From Siphonodentalium dalli (Eukaryota; Mollusca; Scaphopoda; Gadilida; Siphonodentaliidae), in the NCBI GenBank assembly GCA_032622095.1, contig CP136068.1, forward strand, positions 8,039,314 through 8,103,313: a stretch of 64,000 nt of DNA. Direction: 5' to 3'. Shown in pieces: positions 46,919 to 59,231 of the stretch (positions are counted from its first letter, which is position 1; each line of letters starts with the position of its first letter). The translations under genes were made by a program, and so were the position numbers. The notes under the pieces are model-generated. The model did no database searches, was not told the origin of the DNA, and saw nothing but the letters and a program-made list of their open reading frames with translations.

Positions 46919-48346
46919 TCAGCGAGTCGGTCGCTTGCGGTGAGGACATAAAAATCGCGCGCTTTGAACGGCTACGGACGTTAGAAAACGGCCGTTATAA
47001 TCGCTCCCTCGCGCCCGGTGTGGAACAACCTTAAGCTTCTCCCCTTCGAAACTGTCAGTACCAGTTGAAGCGATTCTTTCGATTGCCGATTCTTCGACAT
47101 TTGATGTCGAAGGTACTTCGATATTTAACGTTGGAGGTACTTCAACATTTGATTTTGCAGATAATTCAGTATCTGATGTCGCGTTTGACCCCGCATCATT
47201 GGCTGTCGACTTGGAGATTTCATTTGAATCATCAGAGATCAATTCACCCAACAGCTTGTTAGTAAGGGCTCCGTCCACACGGATATTACCTCTGATTGCT
47301 CGCGAGAATGCCTTCCCGGAAAGCATTGTGGCAACTACGTTTGAGCCATAAGCGTTTTCAAGACCCATTCACCATGGTACCAATGCTACCCATGAAACTC
47401 ATCATCAGATGGAAGCCGCCGAGCCTACAAACTATTCCAAGTGACTTGGCTTCAATTATCTCAATCGCTTTGAGCCAAAGTGGCTGATCAAACGTCAAGC
47501 ATGGAGTCACAATTCCCAACTATGTCGCATGATTCTGAATATACATCAAAGTAGAAAACAAACAAGACTCATCTGATGGGTTGAGGTATATTATCGGTAG
47601 AAAAAGAACTTCTGACTTGGCTGAAGGTTCTGAGCGATTTGAAGAAAAGATGTGTCCCATGAATCCAGACCAGTTCGGTCTATGCTTCACAACGAATCAA
47701 ATGAGCGTTGCATTTCGACACTTGGTGTTCTGCCCTGTGGTTTTCTCTCCGATGGTTCCTCATTTATTTCTCCCAAGAACATGGAGAAACAAGATGCATG
47801 ATATACGGCTTCTGCAGCAACGAGATCAATGCAACTTTGAATGTGTTTCTGAACCTTCAATGCCCACAAATCATCTCTTATTCGGCAATGTTCTAAAACT
47901 TTGTCTCTAATAGGGAGAGTTGTTACTGTTCGCACTTGCCTTCTACCGGGATGACGGGTATCTGATATGGCACCCTTTCCACATATGAAACAGTCTTCTT
48001 TGAAATTAAATGGGTCTTGTTTTGACCTCATTGTCTTAGAGAGCGGATCCATACACTCAGGATTGGCACTGAAGGTTCGTTTCCTATTAGTGAAATAACG
48101 CCTACAGTCTTTATAAAGACCTAACCAATGGCTGTGGTTTATTTGTTGCCCCTTCAAATATTCAGATAAGTGGTGATATCCTCGCTTATCAGAGAAGTCA
48201 ATCAAAGTCTCCAATCATTTTGCCATAACTTGTACCAATGGCTTGTCCTTAGTGTTCACATTACATTGACACCTGCTATGAAAGGATAAGACGCACATGT
48301 CCTCTTGAAAGTTGCTGGCCCCTACATACGGGGTTGGTTCTGCCAT
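46919..48346 (-). pseudogene. Transposon-type protein with zinc-finger-like block, decayed (copy 1)
   Basis: From a Met near 48346 the frame gives CVLSFHSRCQC, then after an in-frame TGA (48215-48217) TLIDFSDKRGYHHLSEYL, CRRYFTN, EDCFICGK, a long helix-like stretch and AVYHASCFSMF. The CxxC ... YHxxC residues could form a metal site. After a gap comes TPCLTFDQPLWLKAIEII and LGGFHLMMSFMGSIG, then (frameshifted) GLENAYGSNVVATMLSGKAFSRAIRG. I recognise the FDQPLW...LGGFH...SFxGSIG...GKAxxRAxRG series from multi-copy, repeat-associated proteins of marine invertebrates. The conserved acidic residue of FDQPLW could be catalytic, but I cannot name the superfamily with confidence. The stop and shifts make this copy non-functional. 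Confidence 0.65.
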
Positions 48347-49304
48347 CGCTGAACACGTACCAGACCCAACCAATGAGACTATGTATAGTACGAGAAAATT
48401 TAAAAAACCCAACCAAGAACAATGCAGTTTCAATGTACAATAAGCCTTCTGTGTATGTTGGCACCGTTAGGTTTCAACAGAAGGCGAAAAATAAGCACAA
48501 TGTCCCACAAAAACCTATCAAAATAACTATATTAATACATTATTTGCCACTACACGCCCGAAGAAACAATCGCTACGTTCTATTTGATAGTTATATTGCA
48601 TCATTACATAAATCGTTGAATTTATCGCCTTGGACCATTACAGAGCGTTCAACAAGAATCATTGCCCGATATGGTTAAAATAAAGAGCGTTAGTTTACAC
48701 GTAGGCCCATCACTTCGTCTTTCCACAGTGTATCGCTACGTTCAAGCAAGAATGATAAATTCGGGACTGACTCTTTGTAGTTTAATGAAAGCTATTAAAG
48801 AGCGTTTAATTGAACGGAATTTCATCATGATATAAGAAATACATTTTACATTGTCCATATTTATGTAAATATATTATCTGATGGGGTGGCAATTATATAA
48901 TCGTTCATTATATATATACATATATGTACTGAAAACAACTGTTATCTATATCACTTTGCGCATATACAGTCCCGTGGTCACAATTACCTTTATACATTAC
49001 GTCAGACCCCTCTCCTATTCAGGGCGCTGTAGAACATTTTCCCCAAAGCGGATTTTAGCGGATTTTGGATATGTTATACACGAAGGTCTCCTCTTTCCAA
49101 CGATACCAAATTTAGCTTGTTAAGAATTGTTTCCGGGTAGGTCCTATATTTCAGCTCCGACAGCCAGACTATGGTTGCACATTCCGGTTATCAAGTACCG
49201 ACAAGTAAATTGAACAACAAATTATACCAAGAAACCAGTTCGAATATTAGTGTTACACAAATACGTGTCTTTGATCTGGTGAAATGGAGCGAAAATATAT
49301 TGAG
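48347..49304. other. Right part of tandem unit 1, no gene
   Basis: Non-coding; GTTAGTTTACACG, CAGAGCGTTCAACAAG and GAGCGTTTAATTGAAC words suggest old repeat sequence. The same segment recurs in copies 2 and 3. Confidence 0.4.
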
Positions 49305-49436
49305 TGGGATTGGAATTTTCCCAAGGTAGACACCCACCCCCCGCCCCAACGGAGACCCTCTAGCCACGTCCCTGATTACAATCGCAATTGCCACAATGGG
49401 GCGACATTAATGATACATGTATCAGGTAGAGTAGAT

Positions 49437-51038
49437 TTATTTTTGAACAGATAAATCCTGAACTTCCTCGGCGGTAGGCTGGTCCTGTACTTGTGTGATT
49501 ATAACTGGAGACGTTGTGGCACCAAATGGATTAGTAGATGGTCCATATGAAAGTTCATGGATGATATACTCAATTCGCAGTTTTGCCAACGATCTTTTGT
49601 ATGGAGTCAGGGATCGCATGGATGGTGCCAGACTATTCAAGAACAGCGTGATCTCGTCATCAGGTGGCGGCGTTGGTGTTGGAGGAGGTTGTTCATTCGC
49701 CGGAGGTACGGGGTCTTCAACAAGTTGCTGGGCTACTTTCAGCATCTTTTCATTGAAGTATTCGTTCGCTCTACGTTTTTTCTACAAGCGAATGGAACAC
49801 CAGCCGACTGAGACACCCCTGCTGGTTCACTAATGAACTCTTCACCATCTTCGGCATCCGAAGTAGGCTCATTGTGCACACTTTCATCATCCTGGGAGAC
49901 ATCATAGACAGTTTCCTGAGGCTGAAGATTAGAGGCTGTTTCCCGTGGCTCAGAGGTACTTTTCAGAAACAGCAGGTTTTGTAATATTTCCATTGTTTTC
50001 CTCTAGATGTTCCCTGTCCACTGCGAGTTTTTGTTACAGGTTTGTGGTGTCGGGTGAAATGGTCTCTTAGATTATTTGTCTTTACATTGTTGGGCTGTTG
50101 AGAAAAGAAACAAAAATATGCATTATTTTCAACCATCATCACATGTACTGTTTTTTCATGACATATTTAGTTATATCAATAATTCATTTATGATAACACT
50201 AAATGACTTCTTGATATCACAAAATAGGTAATAACTTGAGATGGGTAATACCCCCGTATTCAAAATGTTATTGGAATGAAGTAGCCATTACCATATATTT
50301 GGCACTGAAATTATGTCAACATGTAACCCTCACCCTAAACTCCCTAACCATAACCCCTGACTCTAATCCTAAATTTATTGACTAAATAAAAACTGGGACG
50401 AAATTAAGCATGTTGCGAAAAAAAAAACTCCAGACACAATTGTGTCCACGGACGGACAGACGGACGGCTAGACGGACAGACGGCTAGACAGACGGACGGA
50501 CGGACAAGCTGATACCAGTATACCCCTACAACTCGTTGCGGGGGGGGGGGTATAAATATGAAACTGCGCCACATAGTCTCAAAATTATAACTGAAAATGT
50601 AAAAAATAGTTGCAGGCATATTTAATGTATTTGAACATTTTGAATATAATATGCTCACTATATACATATATGGTATTTTCAAACTCATGTCATTGTCAAC
50701 TACAATATGTCAAGTGGAATGTGTTCAATGGACATTCTGAATCTCATAGCAATTGTGTTTAATTGAATTTTATTCTATAATTCCAGTTTGTGAGTTTTTT
50801 TTATCGGGGATGAGTGGAAGTTCATTTTAATGTGGGCAAAGTGACTTCCCAAGCTTGGTTTTCCTATTTGGAATGGAATTGTGATTTTAGAAAACTAACC
50901 CGATGATTCTGTTACTCTGGCAATCTCTTCCCATGCATTCTCTCTTCTCTTTTTATTCTTATACTCTTGAGATTTTGTGTCATACAGACACACATGGCGT
51001 TGTACTTCGATAATTAGCCTCTCGATAAAGTCCTCCAT
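49437..51038 (-). pseudogene. MADF-BESS gene, decayed (copy 2)
   Basis: Exon 1 at 50900-51038 and exon 2 at 49437-50094 are exact counterparts of copy 1, with the same two A-run frameshifts. The shared defects show they predate this duplication, unless both copies carry the same assembly error. Confidence 0.75.
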
Positions 51039-51180
51039 TATCGCGACGACAAATCAGTGTGCCGTCCTCAAATAGAAAAAAAACGGTCGGATAAACACCC
51101 TATTTGAGAGCGGTCCAATTATATCGCAACAAAGCGAGAATTCGGCGAAGCATAAAATCACTGCTATAATCGCCTCGTGG

Positions 51181-52608
51181 TCAGCGAGTCGGTCGCTTGC
51201 GGTGAGGACATAAAAATCGCGCGCTTTGAACGGCTACGGACGTTAGAAAACGGCCGTTATAATCGCTCCCTCGCGCCCGGTGTGGAACAACCTTAAGCTT
51301 CTCCCCTTCGAAACTGTCAGTACCAGTTGAAGCGATTCTTTCGATTGCCGATTCTTCGACATTTGATGTCGAAGGTACTTCGATATTTAACGTTGGAGGT
51401 ACTTCAACATTTGATTTTGCAGATAATTCAGTATCTGATGTCGCGTTTGACCCCGCATCATTGGCTGTCGACTTGGAGATTTCATTTGAATCATCAGAGA
51501 TCAATTCACCCAACAGCTTGTTAGTAAGGGCTCCGTCCACACGGATATTACCTCTGATTGCTCGCGAGAATGCCTTCCCGGAAAGCATTGTGGCAACTAC
51601 GTTTGAGCCATAAGCGTTTTCAAGACCCATTCACCATGGTACCAATGCTACCCATGAAACTCATCATCAGATGGAAGCCGCCGAGCCTACAAACTATTCC
51701 AAGTGACTTGGCTTCAATTATCTCAATCGCTTTGAGCCAAAGTGGCTGATCAAACGTCAAGCATGGAGTCACAATTCCCAACTATGTCGCATGATTCTGA
51801 ATATACATCAAAGTAGAAAACAAACAAGACTCATCTGATGGGTTGAGGTATATTATCGGTAGAAAAAGAACTTCTGACTTGGCTGAAGGTTCTGAGCGAT
51901 TTGAAGAAAAGATGTGTCCCATGAATCCAGACCAGTTCGGTCTATGCTTCACAACGAATCAAATGAGCGTTGCATTTCGACACTTGGTGTTCTGCCCTGT
52001 GGTTTTCTCTCCGATGGTTCCTCATTTATTTCTCCCAAGAACATGGAGAAACAAGATGCATGATATACGGCTTCTGCAGCAACGAGATCAATGCAACTTT
52101 GAATGTGTTTCTGAACCTTCAATGCCCACAAATCATCTCTTATTCGGCAATGTTCTAAAACTTTGTCTCTAATAGGGAGAGTTGTTACTGTTCGCACTTG
52201 CCTTCTACCGGGATGACGGGTATCTGATATGGCACCCTTTCCACATATGAAACAGTCTTCTTTGAAATTAAATGGGTCTTGTTTTGACCTCATTGTCTTA
52301 GAGAGCGGATCCATACACTCAGGATTGGCACTGAAGGTTCGTTTCCTATTAGTGAAATAACGCCTACAGTCTTTATAAAGACCTAACCAATGGCTGTGGT
52401 TTATTTGTTGCCCCTTCAAATATTCAGATAAGTGGTGATATCCTCGCTTATCAGAGAAGTCAATCAAAGTCTCCAATCATTTTGCCATAACTTGTACCAA
52501 TGGCTTGTCCTTAGTGTTCACATTACATTGACACCTGCTATGAAAGGATAAGACGCACATGTCCTCTTGAAAGTTGCTGGCCCCTACATACGGGGTTGGT
52601 TCTGCCAT
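51181..52608 (-). pseudogene. Transposon-type zinc-finger-like protein, decayed (copy 2)
   Basis: Counterpart of 46919-48346, with the same in-frame TGA after QVMAK and the same break after GSIGTMVNGS. Open segments at 52477-52695, 51949-52476 and 51181-51630 encode the same residues as copy 1. Confidence 0.65.
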
Positions 52609-53698
52609 CGCTGAACACGTACCAGACCCAACCAATGAGACTATGTATAGTACGAGAAAATTTAAAAAACCCAACCAAGAACAATGCAGTTTCAATGTAC
52701 AATAAGCCTTCTGTGTATGTTGGCACCGTTAGGTTTCAACAGAAGGCGAAAAATAAGCACAATGTCCCACAAAAACCTATCAAAATAACTATATTAATAC
52801 ATTATTTGCCACTACACGCCCGAAGAAACAATCGCTACGTTCTATTTGATAGTTATATTGCATCATTACATAAATCGTTGAATTTATCGCCTTGGACCAT
52901 TACAGAGCGTTCAACAAGAATCATTGCCCGATATGGTTAAAATAAAGAGCGTTAGTTTACACGTAGGCCCATCACTTCGTCTTTCCACAGTGTATCGCTA
53001 CGTTCAAGCAAGAATGATAAATTCGGGACTGACTCTTTGTAGTTTAATGAAAGCTATTAAAGAGCGTTTAATTGAACGGAATTTCATCATGATATAAGAA
53101 ATACATTTTACATTGTCCATATTTATGTAAATATATTATCTGATGGGGTGGCAATTATATAATCGTTCATTATATATATACATATATGTACTGAAAACAA
53201 CTGTTATCTATATCACTTTGCGCATATACAGTCCCGTGGTCACAATTACCTTTATACATTACGTCAGACCCCTCTCCTATTCAGGGCGCTGTAGAACATT
53301 TTCCCCAAAGCGGATTTTAGCGGATTTTGGATATGTTATACACGAAGGTCTCCTCTTTCCAACGATACCAAATTTAGCTTGTTAAGAATTGTTTCCGGGT
53401 AGGTCCTATATTTCAGCTCCGACAGCCAGACTATGGTTGCACATTCCGGTTATCAAGTACCGACAAGTAAATTGAACAACAAATTATACCAAGAAACCAG
53501 TTCGAATATTAGTGTTACACAAATACGTGTCTTTGATCTGGTGAAATGGAGCGAAAATATATTGAGTGGGATTGGAATTTTCCCAAGGTAGACACCCACC
53601 CCCCGCCCCAACGGAGACCCTCTAGCCACGTCCCTGATTACAATCGCAATTGCCACAATGGGGCGACATTAATGATACATGTATCAGGTAGAGTAGAT

Positions 53699-55412
53699 TT
53701 ATTTTTGAACAGATAAATCCTGAACTTCCTCGGCGGTAGGCTGGTCCTGTACTTGTGTGATTATAACTGGAGACGTTGTGGCACCAAATGGATTAGTAGA
53801 TGGTCCATATGAAAGTTCATGGATGATATACTCAATTCGCAGTTTTGCCAACGATCTTTTGTATGGAGTCAGGGATCGCATGGATGGTGCCAGACTATTC
53901 AAGAACAGCGTGATCTCGTCATCAGGTGGCGGCGTTGGTGTTGGAGGAGGTTGTTCATTCGCCGGAGGTACGGGGTCTTCAACAAGTTGCTGGGCTACTT
54001 TCAGCATCTTTTCATTGAAGTATTCGTTCGCTCTACGTTTTTTCTACAAGCGAATGGAACACCAGCCGACTGAGACACCCCTGCTGGTTCACTAATGAAC
54101 TCTTCACCATCTTCGGCATCCGAAGAAGGCTCATTGTGCACACTTTCATCATCCTGGGAGACATCATAGACAGTTTCCTGAGGCTGAAGATTAGAGGCTG
54201 TTTCCCGTGGCTCAGAGGTACTTTTCAGAAACAGCAGGTTTTGTAATATTTCCATTGTTTTCCTCTAGATGTTCCCTGTCCACTGCGAGTTTTTGTTACA
54301 GGTTTGTGGTGTCGGGTGAAATGGTCTCTTAGATTATTTGTCTTTACATTGTTGGGCTGTTGAGAAAAGAAACAAAAATATGCATTATTTTCAACCATCA
54401 TCACATGTACTGTTTTTTCATGACATATTGAGTTATATCAATAATTCATTTATGATAACACTAAATGACTTCTTGATATCACAAAATAGGTAATAACTTG
54501 AGATGGGTAATACCCCCGTATTCAAAATGTTATTGGAATGAAGTAGCCATTACCATATATTTGGCACTGAAATTATGTCAACATGTAACCCTCACCCTAA
54601 ACTCCCTAACCATAACCCCTGACTCTAATCCTAAATTTATTGACTAAATAAAAACTGGGACGAAATTATGCATGTTGCGAACACATTTCTAAGTCGGAAA
54701 AGGGAGATAACTCCATAATCGCAGGTGCACATGTTCCCATGGTGGTTGATATATGTGCGAAGTTTCACGGAAAATGATCATAAAACGACTGAGAAAAAAA
54801 AACTCCAGACACAATTGTGTCCACGGACGGACAGACGGACGGCTAGACGGACAGACGGCTAGACAGACGGACGGACGGACAAGCTGATACCAGTATACCC
54901 CTACAACTCGTTGCGGGGGGGGGGTATAAATATGAAACTGCGCCACATAGTCTCAAAATTATAACTGAAAATGTAAAAAATAGTTGCAGGCATATTTAAT
55001 GTATTTGAACATTTTGAATATAATATGCTCACTATATACATATATGGTATTTTCAAACTCATGTCATTGTCAACTACAATATGTCAAGTGGAATGGGTTC
55101 AATGGACATTCTGAATCTCATAGCAATTGTGTTTAATTGAATTTTTTTCTATAATTCCAGTTTGTGAGTTTTTTTTATCGGGGATGGGTGGAAGTTCATT
55201 TTAATGTGGGCAAAGTGACTTCACAAGCTTGGTTTTCCTATTTGGAATGGAATTGTGATTTTAGAAAACTAACCCGATGATTCTGTTACTCCGGCAATCT
55301 CTTCCCATGCATTCTCTCTTCTCTTTTTATTCTTATACTCTTGAGATTTTGTGTCATACAGACACACATGGCGTTGTACTTCGATAATTAGCCTCTCGCT
55401 AAAGTCCTCCAT
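53699..55412 (-). pseudogene. MADF-BESS gene, decayed (copy 3)
   Basis: Exon 1 at 55274-55412 and exon 2 at 53699-54356. The intron is longer because of the 110-bp segment. One residue differs in the acidic linker (EPSSD for EPTSD). The two A-run frameshifts of the other copies are present here too. Confidence 0.7.
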
Positions 55413-55553
55413 TATCGCGACGACAAATCAGTGTGCCGTCCTCAAATAGAAAAAAACGGTCGGATAAACACCCTATTTGAGAGCGGTCCAATTATATCGC
55501 AACAAAGCGAGAATTCGGCGAAGCATAAAATCACTGCTATAATCGCCTCGTGG

Positions 55554-56688
55554 TCAGCGAGTCGGTCGCTTGCGGTGAGGACATAAACATCGCGCGCTTT
55601 GAACGGCTACGGACGTTAGAAAACGGCCGTTATAATCGCTCCCTCGCGCCCGGTGTGGAACAACCTTAAGCTTCTCCCCTTCGAAACTGTCAGTACCAGT
55701 TGAAGCGATTCTTTCGATTGCCGATTCTTCGACATTTGATGTCGAAGGTATTTCGATATTTAACGTTGGAGGTACTTCAACATTTGATTTTGCAGATAAT
55801 TCAGTATCTGATGTCGCGTTTGACTGTCGACTTGGAGATTTCATTTGAATCATCAGAGATCAATTCACCCAACAGCTTGTTAGTAAGGGCTCCGTCCACA
55901 CGGATATGACCTATGATTGCTCGCGAGAATGCCTTCCCGGAAAGCATTGTGGCAACTACGTTTGAGCCATAAGCGTTTTCAAGACCCATTCACCATGGTA
56001 CCAATGCTACCCATGAAACTCATCATCAGATGGAAGCCGCCGAGCCTACAAACTATTCCAAGTGACTTGGCTTCAATTATCTCAATCGCTTTGAGCCAAA
56101 GTGGCTGATCAAACGTCAAGCATGGAGTCACAATTCCCAACTATGTCGCATGATTCTGAATATACATCAAAGTAGAAAACAAACAAGACTCATCTGATGG
56201 GTTGAGGTATATTATCGGTAGAAAAAGAACTTCTGACTTGGCTGAAGGTTCTGAGCGATTTGAAGAAAAGATGTGTCCCATGAATCCAGACCAGTTCGGT
56301 CTATGCTTCACAACGAATCAAATGAGCGTTGCATTTCGACACTTGGTGTTCTGCCCTGTGGTTTTCTCTCCGATGGTTCCTCATTTATTTCTCCCAAGAA
56401 CATGGAGAACAAGATGCATGATATACGAGATCAATGCAACTTTGAATGTGTTTCTGAACCTTCAATGCCCACAAATCATCTCTTATTCGGCAATGTTCTA
56501 AAACTTTGTCTCTAATAGGGAGAGTTGTTACTGTTCGCACTTGCCTTCTACCGGGGTGACGGGTATCTGATATGGCACCCTTTCCACATATGAAACAGTC
56601 TTCTTTGAAATTAAATGGGTCTTGTTTTGACCTCATTGTCTTAGAGAGCGGATCCATACACTCAGGATTGGCACTGAAGGTTCGTTTC
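55554..56688 (-). pseudogene. Transposon-type protein, 5'-truncated (copy 3)
   Basis: Keeps DPLSKTMRSKQDPFNF, EDCFICGK, the FDQPLW region and GKAFSRAI, but the N-terminal third was removed by a deletion at about 56688. Further small deletions remove part of the YHASC segment's context and the SKSTANDAGSN stretch. Confidence 0.65.
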
Positions 56689-57463
56689 TATATTAATACA
56701 TTATTTGCCACTACACGCCCGAAGAAACAATCGCTACGTTCTATTTGATAGTTATATTGCATCATTACATAAATCGTTGAATTTATCGCCTTGGACCATT
56801 AAAGAGCGTTCAACAAGAATCATTGCCCGATATGGTTAAAATAAAGAGCGTTAGTTTACACGTAGGCCCATCACTTCGTCTTTCCACAGTGTATCGCTAC
56901 GTTCAAGCAAGAATGATAAATTCGGGACTGACTCTTTGTAGTTTAATGAAATATATTAAAGAGCGTTTAATTAAACGGAATTTCATCATGATATAAGAAA
57001 CACATTTTACATTGTCCATATTTATGTAAATATATTATCTGATGGGGTGGCAATTATATAATCGTTCATTATATATATACATATATGTACTGAAAACAAC
57101 TGTTATCTATATCACTTTGCGCATATACAGTCCCGTGGTCACAATTACCTTTATACATTACGTCAGACCCCTCTCCTATTCAGGGCGCTGTAGAACATTT
57201 TCCACAAAGCGGATTTTAGCGGATTTTGGATATGTTATACACGAAGGTCTCCTCTTTCCAACGATACCAAATTTAGCTTGTTAAGAAATTTTTTCCGGGT
57301 AGGTCCTATATTTCAGCTCCGACAGCCAGACTATGGTTGCACATTCCGGTTATCAAGTACCGACAAGTAAATTGAACAACAAATTATACCAAGAAACCAG
57401 TTCGAATATTAGTGTTACACAAATATGTGTCTTTGATCTGGTGAAATGGAGCGAAAATATATT

Positions 57464-58919
57464 GACGAGATGAGTGTTTCTTTACTGTATAGTACGCATT
57501 GCGACGTATTACGTACATGGTTTATTAGTATCCTCACGGAGAGTGTTGAACATTCCGGAAATTTAATGGGTATTTTTACTGAAATGGTATGCACTTAAGT
57601 TGCTGCATTACATTAAATAATTAATGATGATGTCATTGTATCTATTTTCCAATTCATCTTTTGCTAAAAAAATAGAAAACTTTTCAAATGCTCTATAGAT
57701 GGACACACTATATGAAATGCACCCAAATATGGAAAGGCTGCGCATCTTTGATATCTCAACTGCAACATCGGACTGAGATATAAATTGCCAAGTCGCTCGT
57801 GTAAGCCCAATCGACGGTAGAAATCGGGTACAAAATTCGCCATACCATGAAACAAAAACTCGACCAAACTCTTCCCGACTTCTGAACAGTTACCGTTATT
57901 GTACCTATGCCTACACTAAGTTGTTTTCTAAAAACAACTTTTCATTACCCCCCCCCCCACCGGTTAACACATTATTTCACGTACCACGACCATACTATCG
58001 AATGCGACAGTTCATTTTGAACTCTGTGATATTTTGACCACTGTGACCTCTATAGGAATATGATGCCAGCATCATGCCCTATCACGATGGACTTAGTAAT
58101 TAATTCCTATCATAATGATATACATGTATGACATGGACATGTCATTTCATGTCATGTGGTGAGTTTTACCCCTATCACTAACAGAATCCAAAGAAAACGC
58201 ACATGGATACTGTGATAAACAAACTGTCTTTTTTCATATTTTGCGCACATATCTTGCAGAGGATAGTTAATATGTGTTGTGAAAAGGGTCCTCGCGTGCC
58301 ATGAACATAATTTCAGTTATGTACAAATTATGTCTTGGTTAGGCAATAGTTCTCGGATTTTGACTGGAGTAAAGGATATTTGAGTAACAGCGTGTCGATT
58401 CAAACTTTATGTGTCTTTATCTGCGCAGATAATCTCATAATACTTCGCCAATTTTACATATATCTTCTACTTATGCTGGTTTTCTTGCAAAATTGCAAAT
58501 TAAATTATAAAAACCAAACTTGTGTCGATTAAGGATGAGTTGTAACCTATATGTTTGAAGATATATTTACTATAACTAGCTTGTCTGCACACTTTTAGGT
58601 TTAACCGGCATAACCTTAATCGAAACATATTTATTTCTTTAATATACCATCAACATAAAGGGACATATATTGATTCAGATTGGAAACATACTCCAGGTAT
58701 ACATGCAAGTTGCAATCCCATTAATGTCCATGACTCTGTGATTAAGAATTTCAAATGTATAACTGTTGGAATTGCCATCGGTTGAATAGTTACTCTTATT
58801 ACTGCCGTCCATGCACCTATACAACCAAATATGTTTGTCCTCTTTACCTGGATATATTGCAGCGGCTGTCTTGTTGCTGTTATACGCATGCGCCATACGT
58901 ATACACCGGTAAACCTCAC
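57464..58919. other. Unique non-coding sequence right of the tandem array
   Basis: No gene recognised. A poly-C run occurs near 57949-57958. A minus-strand frame (58675-58956) reads through the likely donor at 58920 and is not supported as an exon. Confidence 0.35.
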
Positions 58920-58960
58920 CTACTTGGCCACCAATGGTTTTGTTTGTGAGCATCACAGTT
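58920..58960 (-). pseudogene. Decayed duplicate of the 38552-38662 exon end
   Basis: ACAAAC...ACCATTGGTGGCCAAGTAG before GTGAGG matches the 3' end and donor of the 38.5-kb exon (TIGGQV against CIGDQV). The frame upstream has a stop codon 12 nt before the match, so only the end of an exon remains recognisable. Confidence 0.4.
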
Positions 58961-59093
58961 TATGGAGCATTCATACATTCAGATTGGAAACGCATTCCAT
59001 GTCTGCCGGCATAAACTGTAACGGTCTTCTGTTGATAAATAATAGGTTTTAGAGTTCTAGTACCGAGAATATATCAGATATATGATGTCATAC

Positions 59094-59231
59094 CTGCGGT
59101 GGTGCGGGACTCTGTTGTAGTAGTTATTATCTCTGTTGTTTGATCCGATGCCATACCTGCGGTGGTGTGGGGAACCGTTGTGGTAGTTGTTATCGCTGTT
59201 GTTTGCTTCTGTTTCTTGGAGTCATCTGAAT
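59094..59231 (-). CDS. Thr-rich mucin-like linker exon
   Basis: A 138-nt exon between a CCGTCTATTCAG acceptor and an ACCGCAG donor before GTATGA, phase 1 at both ends. It encodes SDDSKKQKQ and two Thr-rich repeats: ITTTTTVPHTTAGMASDQTT, then EIITTTTESRTTA. The repeat unit is 63-66 nt, and the first copy keeps the same ACCGCAGGTATG sequence, so an alternative donor exists at its end (near 59159). Such Ser/Thr-rich segments carry O-glycans and space domains in secreted proteins. The strand and phase fit the lectin gene at 32.6-37.2 kb, of which it may be an upstream exon, 20 kb away. A distinct gene is possible. Confidence 0.55.

Larger units (their letters stand above)
45043..49304. repeat. 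Tandem unit, copy 1 (4,262 bp)
   Basis: The unit starts at TGGGATTGGAATTTTCCC, inside the right end of the hAT-like element, and ends GAAAATATATTGA. All internal landmarks recur exactly 4,262 bp later. It carries a MADF-BESS pseudogene and a transposon-type protein pseudogene on the minus strand, a GACGGACAGACGG-rich tract (about 46187-46243) and unassigned DNA on the right. Only a few differences from copy 2 were seen (46762 C against A in copy 2; a small C/A difference near 45079). Confidence 0.95.
49305..53566. repeat. Tandem unit, copy 2 (4,262 bp)
   Basis: Same length and content as copy 1, essentially identical base for base where compared. Its left edge joins the right edge of copy 1 at ATATTGA/GTGGGATTGG. 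Confidence 0.95.
53567..57463. repeat. Tandem unit, copy 3 (diverged, about 3.9 kb)
   Basis: Begins like the others and ends GAAAATATATTGA at 57463, where unique sequence (CGAGATGAG) resumes. Relative to copies 1 and 2 it has an extra segment of about 110 bp (54673-54796, including GGGAGATAACTCC and CATAATCGCAGGTG). It lacks about 450 bp near 56688, 15-16 bp near 55825 and about 15 bp near 56430, and has scattered substitutions. Confidence 0.9.

Noticed and set aside
47581-47910. 109-codon plus-strand frame in each unit
   Set aside because: It lies antisense to the transposon-type protein and has no recognisable motif.
58675-58956. 93-codon minus-strand frame as an exon
   Set aside because: It runs through the donor-like site matching the 38.5-kb exon and ends without a splice signal; no domain recognised.
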